64,000 bases of DNA from Gambelia wislizenii (lineage: Eukaryota; Chordata; Lepidosauria; Squamata; Crotaphytidae): the NCBI GenBank assembly GCA_030847615.1, contig JAUMIR010000003.1, positions 287,054,265 to 287,118,264 on the forward strand. The letters are read 5' to 3'. Numbering within the stretch: the first letter of the stretch is position 1; every line of letters begins with the position of its first letter. Of this stretch, positions 23,648 to 35,419 are shown one piece after another. The notes beneath the pieces are model-generated. The model was not told where the DNA came from. It made no database searches and saw nothing but the letters and a program-made list of their open reading frames with translations. The translations under genes and the position numbers were made by a program.

Positions 23648-25209
23648 GGTGATAGCTGGATGGAGCAATCCTTTGTATGCCGGTTTCAAAATTTCCTCTC
23701 CTTAAGAAACGGGCATCTCAAGCTTTTAAATCCAATCATCTGGACATTAAGGACAGTTTGCAACACATTATCATCTCCGGACACCTATTGTCAAGACCAG
23801 GAGTCTTCCTGAAACTCATTGTGCAGTCCTTGAAAGTCCCTGGAATCTATTATTTCAGACCAGGAGACTTACTCTCCTTAGAATAAATTTGGGGGTATAA
23901 ATATGACCTTCAAAATCTCTCTCAGGGCACACAGACCCATTTTCAGGTGAAACTCTGTCACTCTGTGTTAGCCACTAGCAGATTCATCCATCCACTCTGC
24001 TAGATTGTTCAATGAACTTCGGACTACAAGACAGGTCATATAACCACAGCAAACCCTCTTGCTAATCACCTATCCAAGTCTTTCCTACTGCCTTTCTATA
24101 ACATTGTATGAATGCTTCTTGTGTAGTTGTGTGTGTGTGTGGTGTTAATTTTTGAACTGTTTATAAAAACCATAATTAATTTCACATGTGTGTGTATTCC
24201 ATGGAGGCTAGTGCTGGTATACATAGGTTCAAGATCCCCTTGTTGCTCCCTATCATATTGCTAAAGTTGAGTTGCTGCTAATTTCCCCAACATACTAGAA
24301 GCTAAATATTTTCTTGGAATTTCCAGGAGCATTTTGGGTAACAACTGGTCAGCATTATTATCCATAAATACGGGACTTAATATGGATAAATCACACTTTG
24401 AAATCAATGTATCAATGACCCATTGACTTCAATGGGGTCAAGGTACAACTAACTTCGTCAGGATCTAACGCTTATCACCTAGTAGGATTTATATAGAGGA
24501 TTATAACTTTATTATAATTACATGGGTTTTCCAAAAGCAAAAACAAAAAACAGATACCATTCTTAATTCTTTGAGGATAATATCTGCATCAGTACCGTTT
24601 TGCTTTTTGTCAGCAGAATTCCCCCTATTCATTAGATTTTTAGAAGAACATATTTAAACATCATCATTTCTGGTGAATTTCCATTTTCTTCGGCACAAAC
24701 CTGCCAATTCTCTTTCAATTACAACTGTGTCTTGGCATTGTTAAATGTGAGCTGGTGAACTGTTTTTGATGCCTGATTTGAACAGCTGTTCCTTATTATG
24801 AGGGGTGAGACACAAAGAGAACTTTTTTTAAAAAAAGAAGCTCTCAAATAATTTATCTTCAGTTTTTTTAAGCTTATTCCTTACATTGTTTTACAACAAA
24901 CACTAACAATGCAAACTCAAAGGTTTCTTTATAATTTTATCTAATCCCCCCTTTCATTCTAATTGGTAAATCAAATTGATTTATGAAGGCTAATGAAGGA
25001 CATTCAGGCAGGACTATGATGAATTATTACCTGAGTGGCTTTTATAAATCAGTTACCCAGATTACAGCCCTACATTGAAATGAATTGCCATCTTATTCAT
25101 GACATCTGTGTAAACAGCCACTTTTGCTAATGTTCACAGGGAAGTGGCAGAATGCAGCAATGGAGGGGTGACCCCCAACCTATCTTCTTTTGTGTTCTAT
25201 ACTTCTAGT
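23648..25209. other. Long repeat-poor block
   Basis: About 1.5 kb in which I recognise no transposon, apart from a TG microsatellite at about 24,126-24,142. From about 24,640 to 25,140 the sequence is AT-rich with several TAATT-type words, as in many conserved non-coding elements, but conservation cannot be judged from one sequence. Confidence 0.4.
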
Positions 25210-25441
25210 GCTCATTCACACTGCACATTCATGGCACTATGATTCCATTTAAACTGACATGGCCTCATCCTATGGAATCCTGGGTTTAAAGTGTGTACTT
25301 TGTAATTAAAATTTGTAGTTTAGGGAGAGACATTTGGAATTCTCAGATTTTGAGTGCTTCAGCAAATTACAAGCCCCAGGATTCCATAGGATGTTGTCAT
25401 GGCAGTAAAGTGGTATATAGTGCTAGTAATGTGAATGGACC
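25210..25441. repeat. Palindromic MITE (probably hAT-like), complete
   Basis: Two long arms face each other: CACTGCACATTCATGGCAC..CCTCATCCTATGGAATCCTGGG on the left, and CCCAGGATTCCATAGGATG..GCTAGTAATGTGAATGG on the right. The phrases 'GGAATCCTGGGATTTGTAGTTT' and 'CCATGGCAGTTAAAGTGG', seen here in degenerate form, belong to a repeat that is common in lizard DNA. Other pieces in this window are at 41,083, 41,412 and 49,372. Superfamily is inferred, not shown. Confidence 0.65.
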
Positions 25442-25615
25442 TTAGTCTATTTTGATTCAGTTAAGTGGACAAGTTGCAGTTAATCAAAATCTTAGAAACA
25501 AGAGCTTGTTTTAATCAAGTACACTGCATATTGTAAAATGAATAGGAAAATGTATTTTGCAACCATGACTTTGTCTTATACATGCTGCATGACTGTATTT
25601 CATGTCTTTATGTGC

Positions 25616-25670
25616 ATAAACACACAAACACAAACACACACACATATAATATGAGAGAGAGAGATTATAC
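25616..25670. repeat. CA and GA microsatellite
   Basis: ACACAAACACAAACACACACACAT followed by GAGAGAGAGAG. Confidence 0.8.
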
Positions 25671-25747
25671 AACTATTTCACCAGAGCATACAAATGATCA
25701 CATGCAAACTTTTAAAGTGGAAATTCTCAAACTCAGTCCAAGAGCTC

Positions 25748-27490
25748 AAAAATATTATTATGATTATTATTATGTTGTTGTTAACTGCTGTCAAGTCATC
25801 TCCAACTTATGGTGACCCTATCAATAAGAGATCTCCAAGTCACTGTATCATTAACAGCCCTGCTCAGATCTTGCAGACTCAGGGCTGTGGCTTCCTTGGT
25901 TGAGTCCATCCATCTGGAATGCAGTCTTCCTCTTTTCCTACTGCCTGCCTTCTACCTTACCAAGCATTATTGTCTTTTCTAGTGAGGCATGTCTTCTCAT
26001 GATATGGCCAAAGTACAACAGTCTCAGTTTAGCTATCTTGGCTTCTAGGGAGAGTTCAGGGTTGATTTGCTCTATTACCCATTTATTTATCGTTTTAGCA
26101 GTCCGCAGTACCTGTAGAACTCTGTTCCAGCACCTTATTTCAAATGAGTTAATTGTCTTCCTGACAGCTTTCTTTGCTGTTCAGGTTACACAACCATACA
26201 TAGAAATGGGAAATATGATGCCAAGGATGGTCCTAACTTTAGTATTCAATTTTGTATTCAAGTATATACTTTAGTATCTTGTCTCATTCCCTCATGGCTC
26301 TCCATCCAAATCCTAGGAGATTATCAGACAGAAATGCATAAAGCGTTCCTCTCCCACAATCTCCAACCCTGCCTCTGTCCTAGCACAATAACCCTCCCCA
26401 CCAACTTACCTCTTCTCCCATCAACAGGCAGCCCAGGAATCGAATGGAGCTCCATTCACTTCCTGGACTGAAATTCCACCTGTTCTTGTGAGAAGATGCG
26501 ACCATGGGAAATTCAAAAATAAAAGCTAAACTACACCAAAAAAAATTACAAAAAGCCCATACACACACTTTAAAACTTCCAGGTAAACCAGGGAAGTTTT
26601 TAAAAAAGTGTGTCACTTACCTGGATGTCCTGATCTCACCCGAAAGTGTTCTGGCAGGACCACCCACTGATGTGCATTCACAAGAGTTAAATGGCGTGAG
26701 GTTTCACACGCTGGCAATGCCAGCACCAAGTTGCAACGGGCAATCTATTGACAGTTTGGCCCATCAATAAAAAGAAACACCATAATTATGCCAGAAGAAT
26801 TCAAAAGGACATTGTCTGATATTGGCAACCTTTTGCGTTCCTCTGGCGTCCTTATGGTGCCACATTAGCTGCATCTGATAATCTCCCTATTTTTCTTGAT
26901 TGTAGTGTCCAATCTGATTAATGACTGAGCCAAGGTATGGAAAATCTTGGACTATTTCAAGGTCTTCATCATCTGTTTTAAAGTTATGTAACTCATCTGT
27001 GGTTATTATTTTTGTTTTGTTAATGTTCAATTGTAAATCTGCCTTTGCATTTTCTGCCTTGACTTTCTTCAGTAATCGTTCCAAGTCTTTGCTATTTGCT
27101 TTTAGTAGTATAGTGTTTTCTGCACATATTAAATTGTTAATGTTCCTTCCTCCAATTTTCATACCTCCTTCCTCCAAGTCTAATCCTGCCTTACATATGA
27201 TATTTTTGGCATACAAGTTGAACAGATAGAATGATAAAATGTAGCCTTGCCTGACCCCCCTTGCCAAGTGGAAACCATTCTGTTTGTCCGTATTGTGCCA
27301 TAACAGTAGCCTCTTGTCCTGAGTACGGATTACGCATGAAGACAATCAGATGTTGTGGTACACCCATTTCTATAAGACTGATCCATAGTTTTTCATGATC
27401 TATACAATCAAAGGCTTTGCTATAATCTATAAAGCCCAGGGTGATTTTTTAAAAAAATTCTTTGGTGCATTCCATTATCTAACGTATGTT
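25748..27490 (-). mobile_element. RTE/BovB-type LINE, 5'-truncated, interrupted by a MITE
   Basis: On the minus strand this encodes an RTE reverse transcriptase. Blocks in order: KAFDCIDHEKLWISLIEMGV, LGKGVRQG-like VRQGYILSFYLFNLYA, a degenerate active site (NNLICAENTILL at about 27,105-27,145 instead of YADD), LNINKTKI and FPYLGSVI. After the MITE at 26,316-26,886 come YGC, the AKLRLLYFGHIMRRHASLEKTIMLG block and the C-terminal WRRLDS. The 3' end is GGTCACCATAAGTTGGAGATGACTTGACAGC followed by an AAC/AAT microsatellite at about 25,748-25,785. Stops and the lost active site make it dead. GHxMRR..LEKTIMLG is characteristic of BovB-like RTE. Confidence 0.88.
26313..26889 (+). mobile_element. PIF/Harbinger-like MITE, copy 5 (GGAGATTATCAG type), inside the BovB LINE
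   Basis: Element 26,316-26,886 (571 bp), flanked by CTA at 26,313-26,315 and CTA at 26,887-26,889. Ends are GGAGATTATCAGACAG and GCATCTGATAATCTCC. It splits an RTE reading frame, so insertion is certain and the interrupted site can be reconstructed from the flanking LINE. The interior matches copies 2, 3, 8 and 9: GGGAAATTCAAAAATAAAAGC, GATCTCACCCGAAAGTG, CATTCACAAGAG and a CTATTGACAGTTTGGCCCATC hairpin. Confidence 0.88.
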
Positions 27491-29309
27491 CCCAGAATCC
27501 TCAAGTTGGTTGGGGGAATTTTTGGACTTGTAGCCAAAAAAGGAAAACCTTTTATGAGCTGTGATTAGGTCCAGCTCATGATCTACTTCAGCTCTAATGG
27601 TGCAACTTTGGTAGTTTCAAGGATGGTGAAATGAAACATTTAGAACTGTATCAGACCTCTCCTAGGATGTATCCTACACATATAAATGGTGTGCATATAA
27701 GATGGTTATGTGCATTACATTGTGTGGTTTTTAATTTTATATCCAGAGTGAGGAGGAAATTTCAGTTGTTAAGTCCCTTAAGAAATGGAAATCTGACCTG
27801 CATTGAAGCCTTTAAGAAATGCACTGACAATTAGAAAACTGTAACTTGGGTAGGAAAACAAAGAATTATCATGCACTCAGTAGCAATGTGAGTGGATGCT
27901 TCCATTACTAATATCCTGTCCACAGGTGGAATTTTCCTTTGCCACATTCTTTCCTTGGTAATCTGAATGCTACAGGTTTTTCTTTCAAGCACAAGTTATA
28001 TGTTTGGGAAACTATATATGATTACTTGAAACCTATTTTCTGCAATCTGATTGGATTGGTTCAAGTTCAATGCATTGTTGTGCTTTTCCCCCTGGAGATA
28101 TAGCTTAATTTCTTAATATTTACTGCTGCATGATGTGATGTTGACCAGCTGCCCAGAAAAAATTCTGAAGACAAAGGATAGTTTGGACTATCATGAAGTT
28201 CACAAAACCATACAGACTTTTCAGGTCATGGAAGTGGAAAACTCAGCACACAGTCTGTGTGGGCCATGAAAAAGTGAGTGTACATGGAAAGAGGCAGGCT
28301 TACTGGACAAGGAGAGCAGAAATCTTGGAGAACTGTGGCTTTATTTATGTGCAGAAGCCTCTCATTATAAAACTCGGTGGCGATAAACACACTTCTAAAT
28401 CTGAACAGAACTGCAGTTGAACTAGAATTACTTTTGAGCTTTATGCTTGCCCTTACAGCTTCAAGTTTTCTGATCTGGCTTTAATTAACAGCATTAATAA
28501 TGGTCAGAAAGGTAATATCTCTGCAGCAGTCTGTGAAAGAGATAACAAATGAAATGTTCTGGAACCATTATAAGGAATGTAAAATAGCTCTAAACAGCTG
28601 CTGGATTCTATGGGGCTTGTAGCTTTTGTCAGTAAAATATCTCACTATTCTTCAGAGGTTTTGTTTGTTTTAGCAATAAAGTTAGTATTTACAGCCTCTA
28701 AGAGCAATAATCTGCACCAAACATGAGAGGGTCTTGCTAATGTACAGTGGTGTTGTCAGCTATAACACTAAAATTTGGTTTCCCACTGTAAGAAAGAATC
28801 ATAGTGGTTCCCCCCCCCCCCACATGTGCTCCCCGCTCCTATGGTATGGTTTATGAGGAGGAGATTGGAAGCTCGTTTCTATTTTAGTTTTTAACTCTAG
28901 CTTGCTCTGAAGTCAAAACCCTGACAGAACTCTGGTTAATTTTAAGCAGTAGATGCTGGTGGCTTCTGTTTCAATGGGCTGGTGAATCTGTACTGTAGCT
29001 AAGTCTTAACTTTGAAGTTCAGACTAAAACCCAGAGTAGATTGCCCTGGTGACACGGAAGCCGCTAATTGCCATTGACTTAAAGTATGTCTTGTTGAATC
29101 AAGCCAATTTGCAAAAATAGCTGGGTTGTTTGAACAGACTGTAGTTAAGCTTGTTCCACAATGCAAACCTTTTGGATTTGTTCAGTGGGGTTGAATCCCA
29201 GTTAGTACACATTGGATTCTATCCTAATATTCATCTTTTAAAATGACATTTTTGATTTCGTCTTAAGAAATAAAAAGGTACATGAATGGACATCTGAAAA
29301 TACTTATCA
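27491..29309. other. No gene; one palindromic-MITE scrap
   Basis: About 28,594-28,615 (GGATTCTATGGGGCTTGTAG) resembles an arm of the palindromic MITE family. A C-run lies at about 28,810-28,821. Frames at 27,631 and 28,193 carry no motif. The rest looks unique. Confidence 0.45.
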
Positions 29310-29415
29310 GCCCATTCAGCTTATGCATCCAGTCTTATGCACCCAGAAGTAAGTTTTCTAGAGTTCAAAGGGACTTATTCCCATGTAAGTAAACAATTCA
29401 ATGAAAACAGGATCA
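29310..29415. repeat. Palindromic MITE, 'AGTAAGTCCC' type
   Basis: ATGCATCCAGTCTTATGC..AGAAGTAAGTTTTCTAGAG faces AAAGGGACTTATTCCCATG..GAAAACAGGATC. This is the widespread reptile/amphibian palindromic repeat that contains TCAATGGGACTTACTTC words. A second piece is at 59,330. Confidence 0.5.
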
Positions 29416-29605
29416 TAAAGCTAAAAACAAGAAGAATTATGCAAAATGACCAAATGTAGGTAGTTTGGTTGTTTGAAGTTCAATAACTAATCAATGTTTA
29501 ACCTATCACATGGTAACATTATTGACAAGGGAACCTGAAACATCTAACCAAAAAAATCAATGTTTTTGAAGAAAGCAACATAAAAATTTGCATAATAAAG
29601 AGAAG

Positions 29606-29775
29606 TTTGTTGACATTGTGTGCCTTCCAGACATTTCTGACTTTTGGCAACTCTAAGGAGAACCTATCATGGGGTTTTCTGAGGCTGAGAGTGTGTGACT
29701 TGCCCAACGTCACCCAGTGGGTTTTCACGGTCGAGTGGGCATTTTAACCCTGGTCACAGGGTTGTACTCAACAGC
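29606..29775 (-). mobile_element. Sauria-type SINE, 5'-truncated
   Basis: The minus strand reads GGGTTAAAATGCCCACTCG (end of the tRNA-like box B region), GTGAAAACCCACTGGGTGAC, TTGGGCAAGTCACACACTCTC, and then AACCCCATGATAGGTTCTCC..AGAAATGTCTGGAAGGCACACAA. The order and wording match the SINE at 44,951-45,620, and the 3' segment resembles the BovB 3' end. The first part of the tRNA-like head, with box A, is missing. Confidence 0.8.
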
Positions 29776-29834
29776 TTACACTAAATGTACATAATGTATC
29801 CTGATGAGGGCACATAGTCCTTTATTTTCCCTAA

Positions 29835-30060
29835 TTGGTACTTTAAACTTAAAGAAAATTAATGGTTATCCCAATCCCCCCCATTAGCGTAGCCATGGGG
29901 CGGGGATTGGTCTTTGCCATGAGGGAAGGGCAGAGACCAAAGCAGGGACATCGGGCAGACGTCCCGACGTCAGGAGACGGGTGGGGCTGAGCAGGAGGCC
30001 TATTTAAGGCTGCTCCGCCCTGCCCTACTCTCTCTTCGTTAACCATTGTTTATGCCATAT
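29835..30060 (+). promoter_or_regulatory. CpG-rich LTR-like promoter block with TATTTAAG
   Basis: GGGGCGGGG (GC box, about 29,897), two GACGTC-type words (about 29,958 and 29,967) and CTATTTAAGG (about 30,000) lie in promoter order, followed by a pyrimidine-rich stretch. A related block is at 61,629-61,850, sharing AGCGT..CATGGGG..GGG and GAGG(C)CTATTTAAG. Repetition in the genome makes an LTR U3 region more likely than a host promoter. No TG...CA borders were found. Confidence 0.4.
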
Positions 30061-30439
30061 AGTTGGTTCTGTTAACATAAACCTATTCAAAGCAATAACC
30101 ATTTTTTAAAACATGCACACATACACAAAACCCATTCTAAGTAGCAGACTGATTGATTTTATTCTATTACTATCCCACAGTTCCTAAGAAACCATGGGAT
30201 GACAACCTCAGTGTTAAAACAATCCTGAAACATATATAATAGATGCATTATATTTGTTTATATCTCCCCAAAATGCAAAAACATTGTACATGTTGATGTA
30301 TTCATCACATTTACAGTTACAGAAACACAATCAACTTTCTGCTTGGCTACTAGGAACAATCCAATAAAGTGCTCAGTCTTCCATAAGGAAGAACTTATTT
30401 GAAAGACTAGAGCCCGGAGACAACATTCTGCACTGAGCT

Positions 30440-30662
30440 AAAATAGGCCTACTTGTAAATATACTTTTTTTTAGTATACCATAGAGTCTTCCTAGAAAAT
30501 GTGTCCTCTCTAGCCATCTTCTAGGTCTCCAAGGCAATTCTATGGTATTTTAAACTGGAAGTCCCATTATTTTCAAAGGCGTTTGCTATTATCCATGGTT
30601 TTTTGTATTCACTCCCCGCCCCCAGAATCAATCTCCTGCGGATACAGGGGTCCTACTGTAGA
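30440..30662. mobile_element. Tigger-like MITE, second subfamily, partly decayed
   Basis: The middle (CCATAGAGTCTTCCTAG..GTCCTCTCTAGCC..CTATGGTATTT) follows the element at 22,327. The right end CTGCGGATACAGGGGTCCTACTG abuts TA and agrees with the ends of the element at 46,340. The left end is not clear. Confidence 0.55.
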
Positions 30663-30663
30663 T

Positions 30664-31075
30664 CTCCCAGTTCCGTTTTGGTTTCAGAACTGCTGGCATG
30701 CGAAACCTTGGGCTATTTAAATCCCATCACTGCAGTAAGAATGACCGGTCTGGCACAAACACTTCTGGGTGAGATTGGGACATTCAGGTAAGTTTCACTC
30801 TTTTTATGACCCTCCCCAGTTACTTGGGACTTTTTAAGTGTGTCTAGGTGCTCGGTGTCACTCTTTAGGCTTAATTTTTGTTTTTTGTTTTTTTAATTTC
30901 CCACATGATGAAGTCTCATGGGATTTTGAACATGAGATTATTGCCAGAGTTGCCTTTGCTGGGAAAAGGAAGGTAAGTGCAGTGGGGAACATTCTTTTGC
31001 TGGCATGAAAATGTGTTTTTTTTTTTTTTTAATGCCAGAAAAATAACTTTTTAAAGGGATCATCTGATAATCTCC
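30664..31075 (-). mobile_element. PIF/Harbinger-like MITE, copy 6, left end missing
   Basis: Reverse orientation relative to copy 5. The right end is CATCTGATAATCTCC at 31,061-31,075, preceded by the subterminal TTCTTTTGCTGGCATG / AATGCCAGAAAAATAA hairpin. The words GGTGAGATTGGGACATTCAGG and ATGATGAAGTCTCATGGG are the complements of the family core. The expected GGAGATTATCAG on the left is absent; a Tigger-like end sits there instead. About 150 bp of the family are missing on that side. Confidence 0.7.
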
Positions 31076-31304
31076 ATGGGTTCAGTACTGGGACAGGTTC
31101 CTTGGAATCAGATGGGAAGGAGAGATAGAGTTGAGTGTCATTGGCATACTGGTGACACTGAATCCCCAAACTCTGGATGACCTCTCCCAGTGGTTTCATA
31201 TAGGTGTTCAATAGCATGAGACACAATACAGAACCCTGAGGGACCCCACATGCCAACGGCCAGGGCATAAAACAGGAGTCCCCCAGCACCACTTTCTGAG
31301 TTCT
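31076..31304 (-). mobile_element. L2 LINE fragment with reverse transcriptase motifs B and C
   Basis: The minus strand encodes VVLGDSCF..ACGVPQGSVLCLMLLNTYMKPLGEVIQS and QYANDTQLYLS. These are the WGVPQGS and YADD regions of L2; YADD has become YAND. The piece is bordered by a MITE on one side and a CR1 3' end on the other. Confidence 0.8.
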
Positions 31305-31490
31305 GTAAGAGCTGTTCAAAAGTGGAATGGACTCCCTTAGAGGGGGATGAACTCTTCATTTTGGGGTGTGTTTGTCTGTAAACAGGGTTTGGATGGGCAT
31401 CTTTCAGGAGTGTGTTACTTGTATATTCTCGCAGGGCAGTAGGTTGGACTAAAAGGCTAAATGATTAAATGATTCTGTGACTCTGTGATC
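31305..31490 (+). mobile_element. CR1 LINE 3' end
   Basis: GTAAGAGCTGTTCAAAAGTGG starts it, as in the CR1 copy at 60,858. Then come GGACTCCCTTAGAGG, GGATGGGCATCTTTCAGGAGTG, GGGCAGTAGGTTGGACT and the octamer-like end ATGATTCTGTGACTCTGTGATC. It is the extreme 3' part of a CR1 copy. Confidence 0.8.
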
Positions 31491-32103
31491 AAAATTATTC
31501 ATTAATTTCCAGATCTGGTTGTTGGCTTTAGGAACCAATACACTTTCCAACTTCTGCAGCAGCTATGCTTTTTTACATACCTATTATGCAAGCTGTGAGA
31601 ATGGAATGGAACTATAACATGCCAGTTTTCAAGATGCAGTTTCTTTTAAGACATGACAACCAGAATCCTGTTAGTTAGTCCCAACTATAGCAGTTTGATT
31701 GAATCAGTTATTAAATGGGGAGTCAACATGTAGTTAAATCCAATTGATTCTATGGGTCTAGTTAGGGACAACAATAGGATTTAGGCTTTAATGTTGTTTT
31801 GTTATGGTTTGGTTTGGTTAAAGAAATGTTCTTTAATTTAACAATGTTCAGTGTTTAATTTAACAATGTTCAGTGTTAAATTAAGAACAGTTCAGTGTAA
31901 AATTAATGGTAACGAAAGGTATATGGGCTTCCTAATTTACCTGATTTTCTTTCTGTTTTTGAATTACCTAGCAATCAACAGTTCTTAGAATCAACACTTT
32001 ACACTAGAATCTTATAATCAATAATTTGTATATATATTTTACATACAACAAATACAGCTACATAAAAGAACCCCTAAGGGCTTAACACCAAAAATGTTGA
32101 TTC
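31491..32103. other. Unrecognised, with a short tandem repeat
   Basis: A 20-25 bp unit around TTTAATTTAACAATGTTCAGTG is repeated two to three times at about 31,830-31,905. A weak inverted repeat with 'AGTCCCAACTATAG / CTATGGGTCTAGTTAGGGAC' lies at about 31,677-31,770 and may be an old palindromic MITE. Confidence 0.45.
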
Positions 32104-32730
32104 TAAAGAGATTATCAGATGCTCTAAATACGGCATGATAACAACGGTAGGAGATGGCTAAAGGGCTTGCATTTCAGATTACGTAATTCCCATGTCGTCA
32201 TGTTCCCGTTCAACTGTCATTATGCCAGTGCTTCTTTTTATTGATGGGCTAAGCCATCAATGAATCCCCCATCCCATATCTGTAATGGAATGTCCTGCAA
32301 CTGAAATGGTGACCTGTTATGCTGGTGCAATGCCAGCATCAATGGGAGGTCCATGCCAGAACACTTCCAGGTGAGATTGGGACATCGAGGAAAATGACAC
32401 AGTTTTTTGTACCTTCCCCGGTTACTTGTAGTGATTTAAGTGTGTTTTTGTGCTTGGTGTTACTTTTACTGTTTTTTTTTTTAATTATTATTTTTGAATT
32501 TCCTGTGCTCTCTTCTTCTCGCAAGAGCAGCCGTGATTTCAATCCAGGAAGTGAAAGGAGCTCCATTCAAACTCCATTCACTCCTCGGCTGCTCTGCCGA
32601 GGGAATGACATGCAATTAAGGTAGGTCTGAAAACTTTTGTTGTTCTTGTTGTTGTTACAGGGACGGGATGGGAGAGGAGATTGCGAGATGGGAACACTTT
32701 TTTCTTTGTTTCTGACTGAAAATCTCCCAA
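32104..32730 (-). mobile_element. PIF/Harbinger-like MITE, copy 7
   Basis: Element 32,107-32,727 (621 bp), reverse orientation. Ends are AGAGATTATCAGATGC and CTGAAAATCTCC. The flanks are TAA and CAA, one base apart from a perfect duplication. Family words appear as complements: TATTGATGGGCTAAGCCATC, CAATGCCAGCATCAATGGGAGG, CCAGGTGAGATTGGGACATC, and AATTTCCTGTGCTC. It is non-coding. Confidence 0.76.
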
Positions 32731-32859
32731 CACTCATTGGTGAACATGTACAGACTATTTAAAATATGTACAAAGTTGTTCTTTTTTTATTATCACCCTA
32801 AAGCATTGACAGGATAACCTAGTAGGCATTATTTTGCTTGACTTTCAAAATCCTTTCCA

Positions 32860-33035
32860 AGAGCTAGGGCTTGTCTAAATGAGAATATATAATGCAGATT
32901 TGTGCACATGGCTGCAAATTCACAGCAGAGCTCATTTGTCTCCACAGTCTTTTGGTAAAATCGATTGTATGCAAAGCTATCTGCATTTAAAGTGCACATG
33001 CAGCCATGCCTGCAAATCAAGATGGTGACTGAGTA
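32860..33035 (+). repeat. Unclassified interspersed repeat, copy 2 (pairs with 11,560-11,735)
   Basis: TTTGTGCACATGGCTGC, AATTCACAGCAG, TTTTGGTAAAATCG, TATGCAAAGCTATCTGC and GCAAATCAAGATGGTG occur in the same order as in copy 1. The origin is unknown. Confidence 0.55.
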
Positions 33036-33518
33036 CAGCGTGTTATTATTTTGTAAATAAAAAAATCACATGTTTAAATCAAATGTGTGCAAATTCAATA
33101 TTCTTCTTATAAAAAGCTCATTGGTTGCCTCAATGCAGCAAAGAAACACACACTCAATAACACAAAACTTGAAAATGGCACTTCTGGCCACTTCCTTGAT
33201 GGCAAGTCCACCCACTGCCCGCACGGCTGACCAATCCATTCTCTACTTCCACCCTTGCTGAGAATTTGCTGTGTCCCTATTTGGATGTGCAGATGTGCAA
33301 TAATCTACAAGCCCGCACATTATTCAAAAAACCTTGGGGAAATCCACGAAGGCTTCCCCCCCCCATAGTAAATGGAGGCCCCCCTCCTTCTGAATACAGC
33401 GAATCTCATTCGTGGTGTGTTGGGTCGAAAGGTATTCTGGGGCCAAGAAAATATTATGAGGAATATTTTCATTTTCTAGACAACACCCTAGTTTTCTTAT
33501 CTAGCTTGCCTTATTTTT
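33036..33518. other. No gene or named repeat recognised
   Basis: Target region of the first full-length L1. A C-run lies at about 33,355-33,364. Short frames have no motif. Confidence 0.5.
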
Positions 33519-35135
33519 AGAAGCTGTAAGCAGCGGCTTCCGGTCAGCGGCGAGGTTGCGAACGGATGCAGGCAGCTCAGTGGGAGCAGTTTTGCGTTCG
33601 CTGGTTAGAAGGAGTCCTGATAAGTATTATTTCAATATCAGGAGATTTTCCCCCCGGTGATAGGAGAAACAGAGTGGGCATATAAAAGCTCATTCCAGCA
33701 CCAGGTGTCCCCCCCTTCCTTGCCTGATGATGAGAGGGAGCACACAAGGGCTCTGACGGAGCTTCTGATCCGGCAACAATTCTAACCAGTATCCCTTCTT
33801 GGGAAAGGGACAAGCAACCTCACCAACTTTTTAAGAGCGAAGAAAACAAAGGGACTTACAATTCAAGCAAAGCACTGTGAGTCTGAATTTCAACAACTCT
33901 TTCATGGTGGAGTTATATGTACTTAAGATGCGGAAGAAGTGTGACGGAGAGCATCAGGTGAGGGAGAAGAGGGAGAGGAGGCGTCGTGGAGGTACTCAGC
34001 AGAAAAACAGAGATGGAGACTGGAGACTGGAGACTGGAGTGCAAAGGAAAGATGGAGCGAATGTATGAGCGAAGAAGAAAAGTGGTGAGAGAAAGGAGCT
34101 GGAACAGATAAGTAGAGAAAGGAGAAGGGAAGATAGGAAAATAACAACGGTTTAAGAGAGAAAGGGAACAGAGAAAAATTTTTTTGAGAACAAGGATAGC
34201 AGTTCGAGGAGAAAGGAGAGAAAGTTAAAAGTGGTCAGAGAGAAGGTGAAGGTGTGGAGTGGAACGGTGAGGTGTGGAATGGAGTAGAGAGGAGAGGATT
34301 GAAACAGCTCACCTTGGGAACCTTGAAGGGGTTGGAGGAACACGAGAAGTGGAGGAAGGTAATAGGGAAGAAATAGACAGTTGGGGATTCCTCTGTGAAC
34401 AAGTTTTGGGGTAGTCAAAAGGAAGGAAAAGAGGATAATGAGAGAAGAGAAAGAAAGAGAAAGAAAGAGACTGAGTAAACAGTGAAAGAGAAAGGGAGGC
34501 AGAGAGGAAAAGTGGTGTAGAGAAGGTTTGGAGAAAGCGCAACAGGCGGAGTTTTTTTCTTAGAGGTGGGTTGGTGGGGCCAGAAATGGGTGCTTCAACC
34601 TACGATTGTTAAGTGACTTGCAATTCGGATATTTCATTATCTTTATTGATTGGGACATAAATCTTTCATGGACTGATTGGAGACAGAAAGAAAGAGGAAA
34701 GACGAGTGAGAAGGTTTAATAGATCATTGAGATTTTGAACCTGGTGGAAACTGAAGAACAACAGAACTGTAAAGAACAGGAAGTAGAGAAGAAATTTGGA
34801 ATAGGAATTACAACTGGGGAAAAGGAAGGAGAGGGCTTAAAGTGTAATTGGAGCTGGGTCTTGATTAATAATTAAGACTTATTTTTCTTTGCTTTTCATG
34901 AGTAAATAAGAATTTATAATTGTATGAGAAACTTTTGAAATTGATAACATTAGAAATTATAAACAAAATTGAAACAATTGAAAATATTGAGAATAATGTT
35001 AGTTGTTGGTATACAATTTGATTAGAGCAAAATTTGTTTGGGAAATGTACTGAGTTAATATAAGAGATAATTTGATTATTGAGAATAAGTAAGTAAGCAA
35101 CTATACAACACCTCGGTAGTGTTATATGTAATACA

Positions 35136-35170
<35 letters not shown>

Positions 35171-35419
35171 ATATATATTAGGTAAGGTTTATCAATTATA
35201 GTAGAATACATCAATAATATATATCTGTTGTATACATTATATACAATTGTAAATCCTACAGAATATATATACAATATTATTTTTCAGATAATTAAGTATA
35301 GAAATATTATCCATATTGGACAATCTATACTGGAATATCTATATATAATATATTGGATTATCTATATTGGAAGACAATATGCCCGTTAAAAACATACACA
35401 ACCACAAATTCATACCTTA

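Noticed and set aside
33877..34068. An ORF0-like frame in the L1 5' UTR
   Set aside because: Primate ORF0 is antisense and has a defined start; this sense frame is charged low-complexity sequence and has no counterpart in the other L1.
33923..34542. Pyrimidine-coded (Ser/Leu/Phe) minus-strand frames
   Set aside because: They are the complement of the purine-rich L1 5' UTR.
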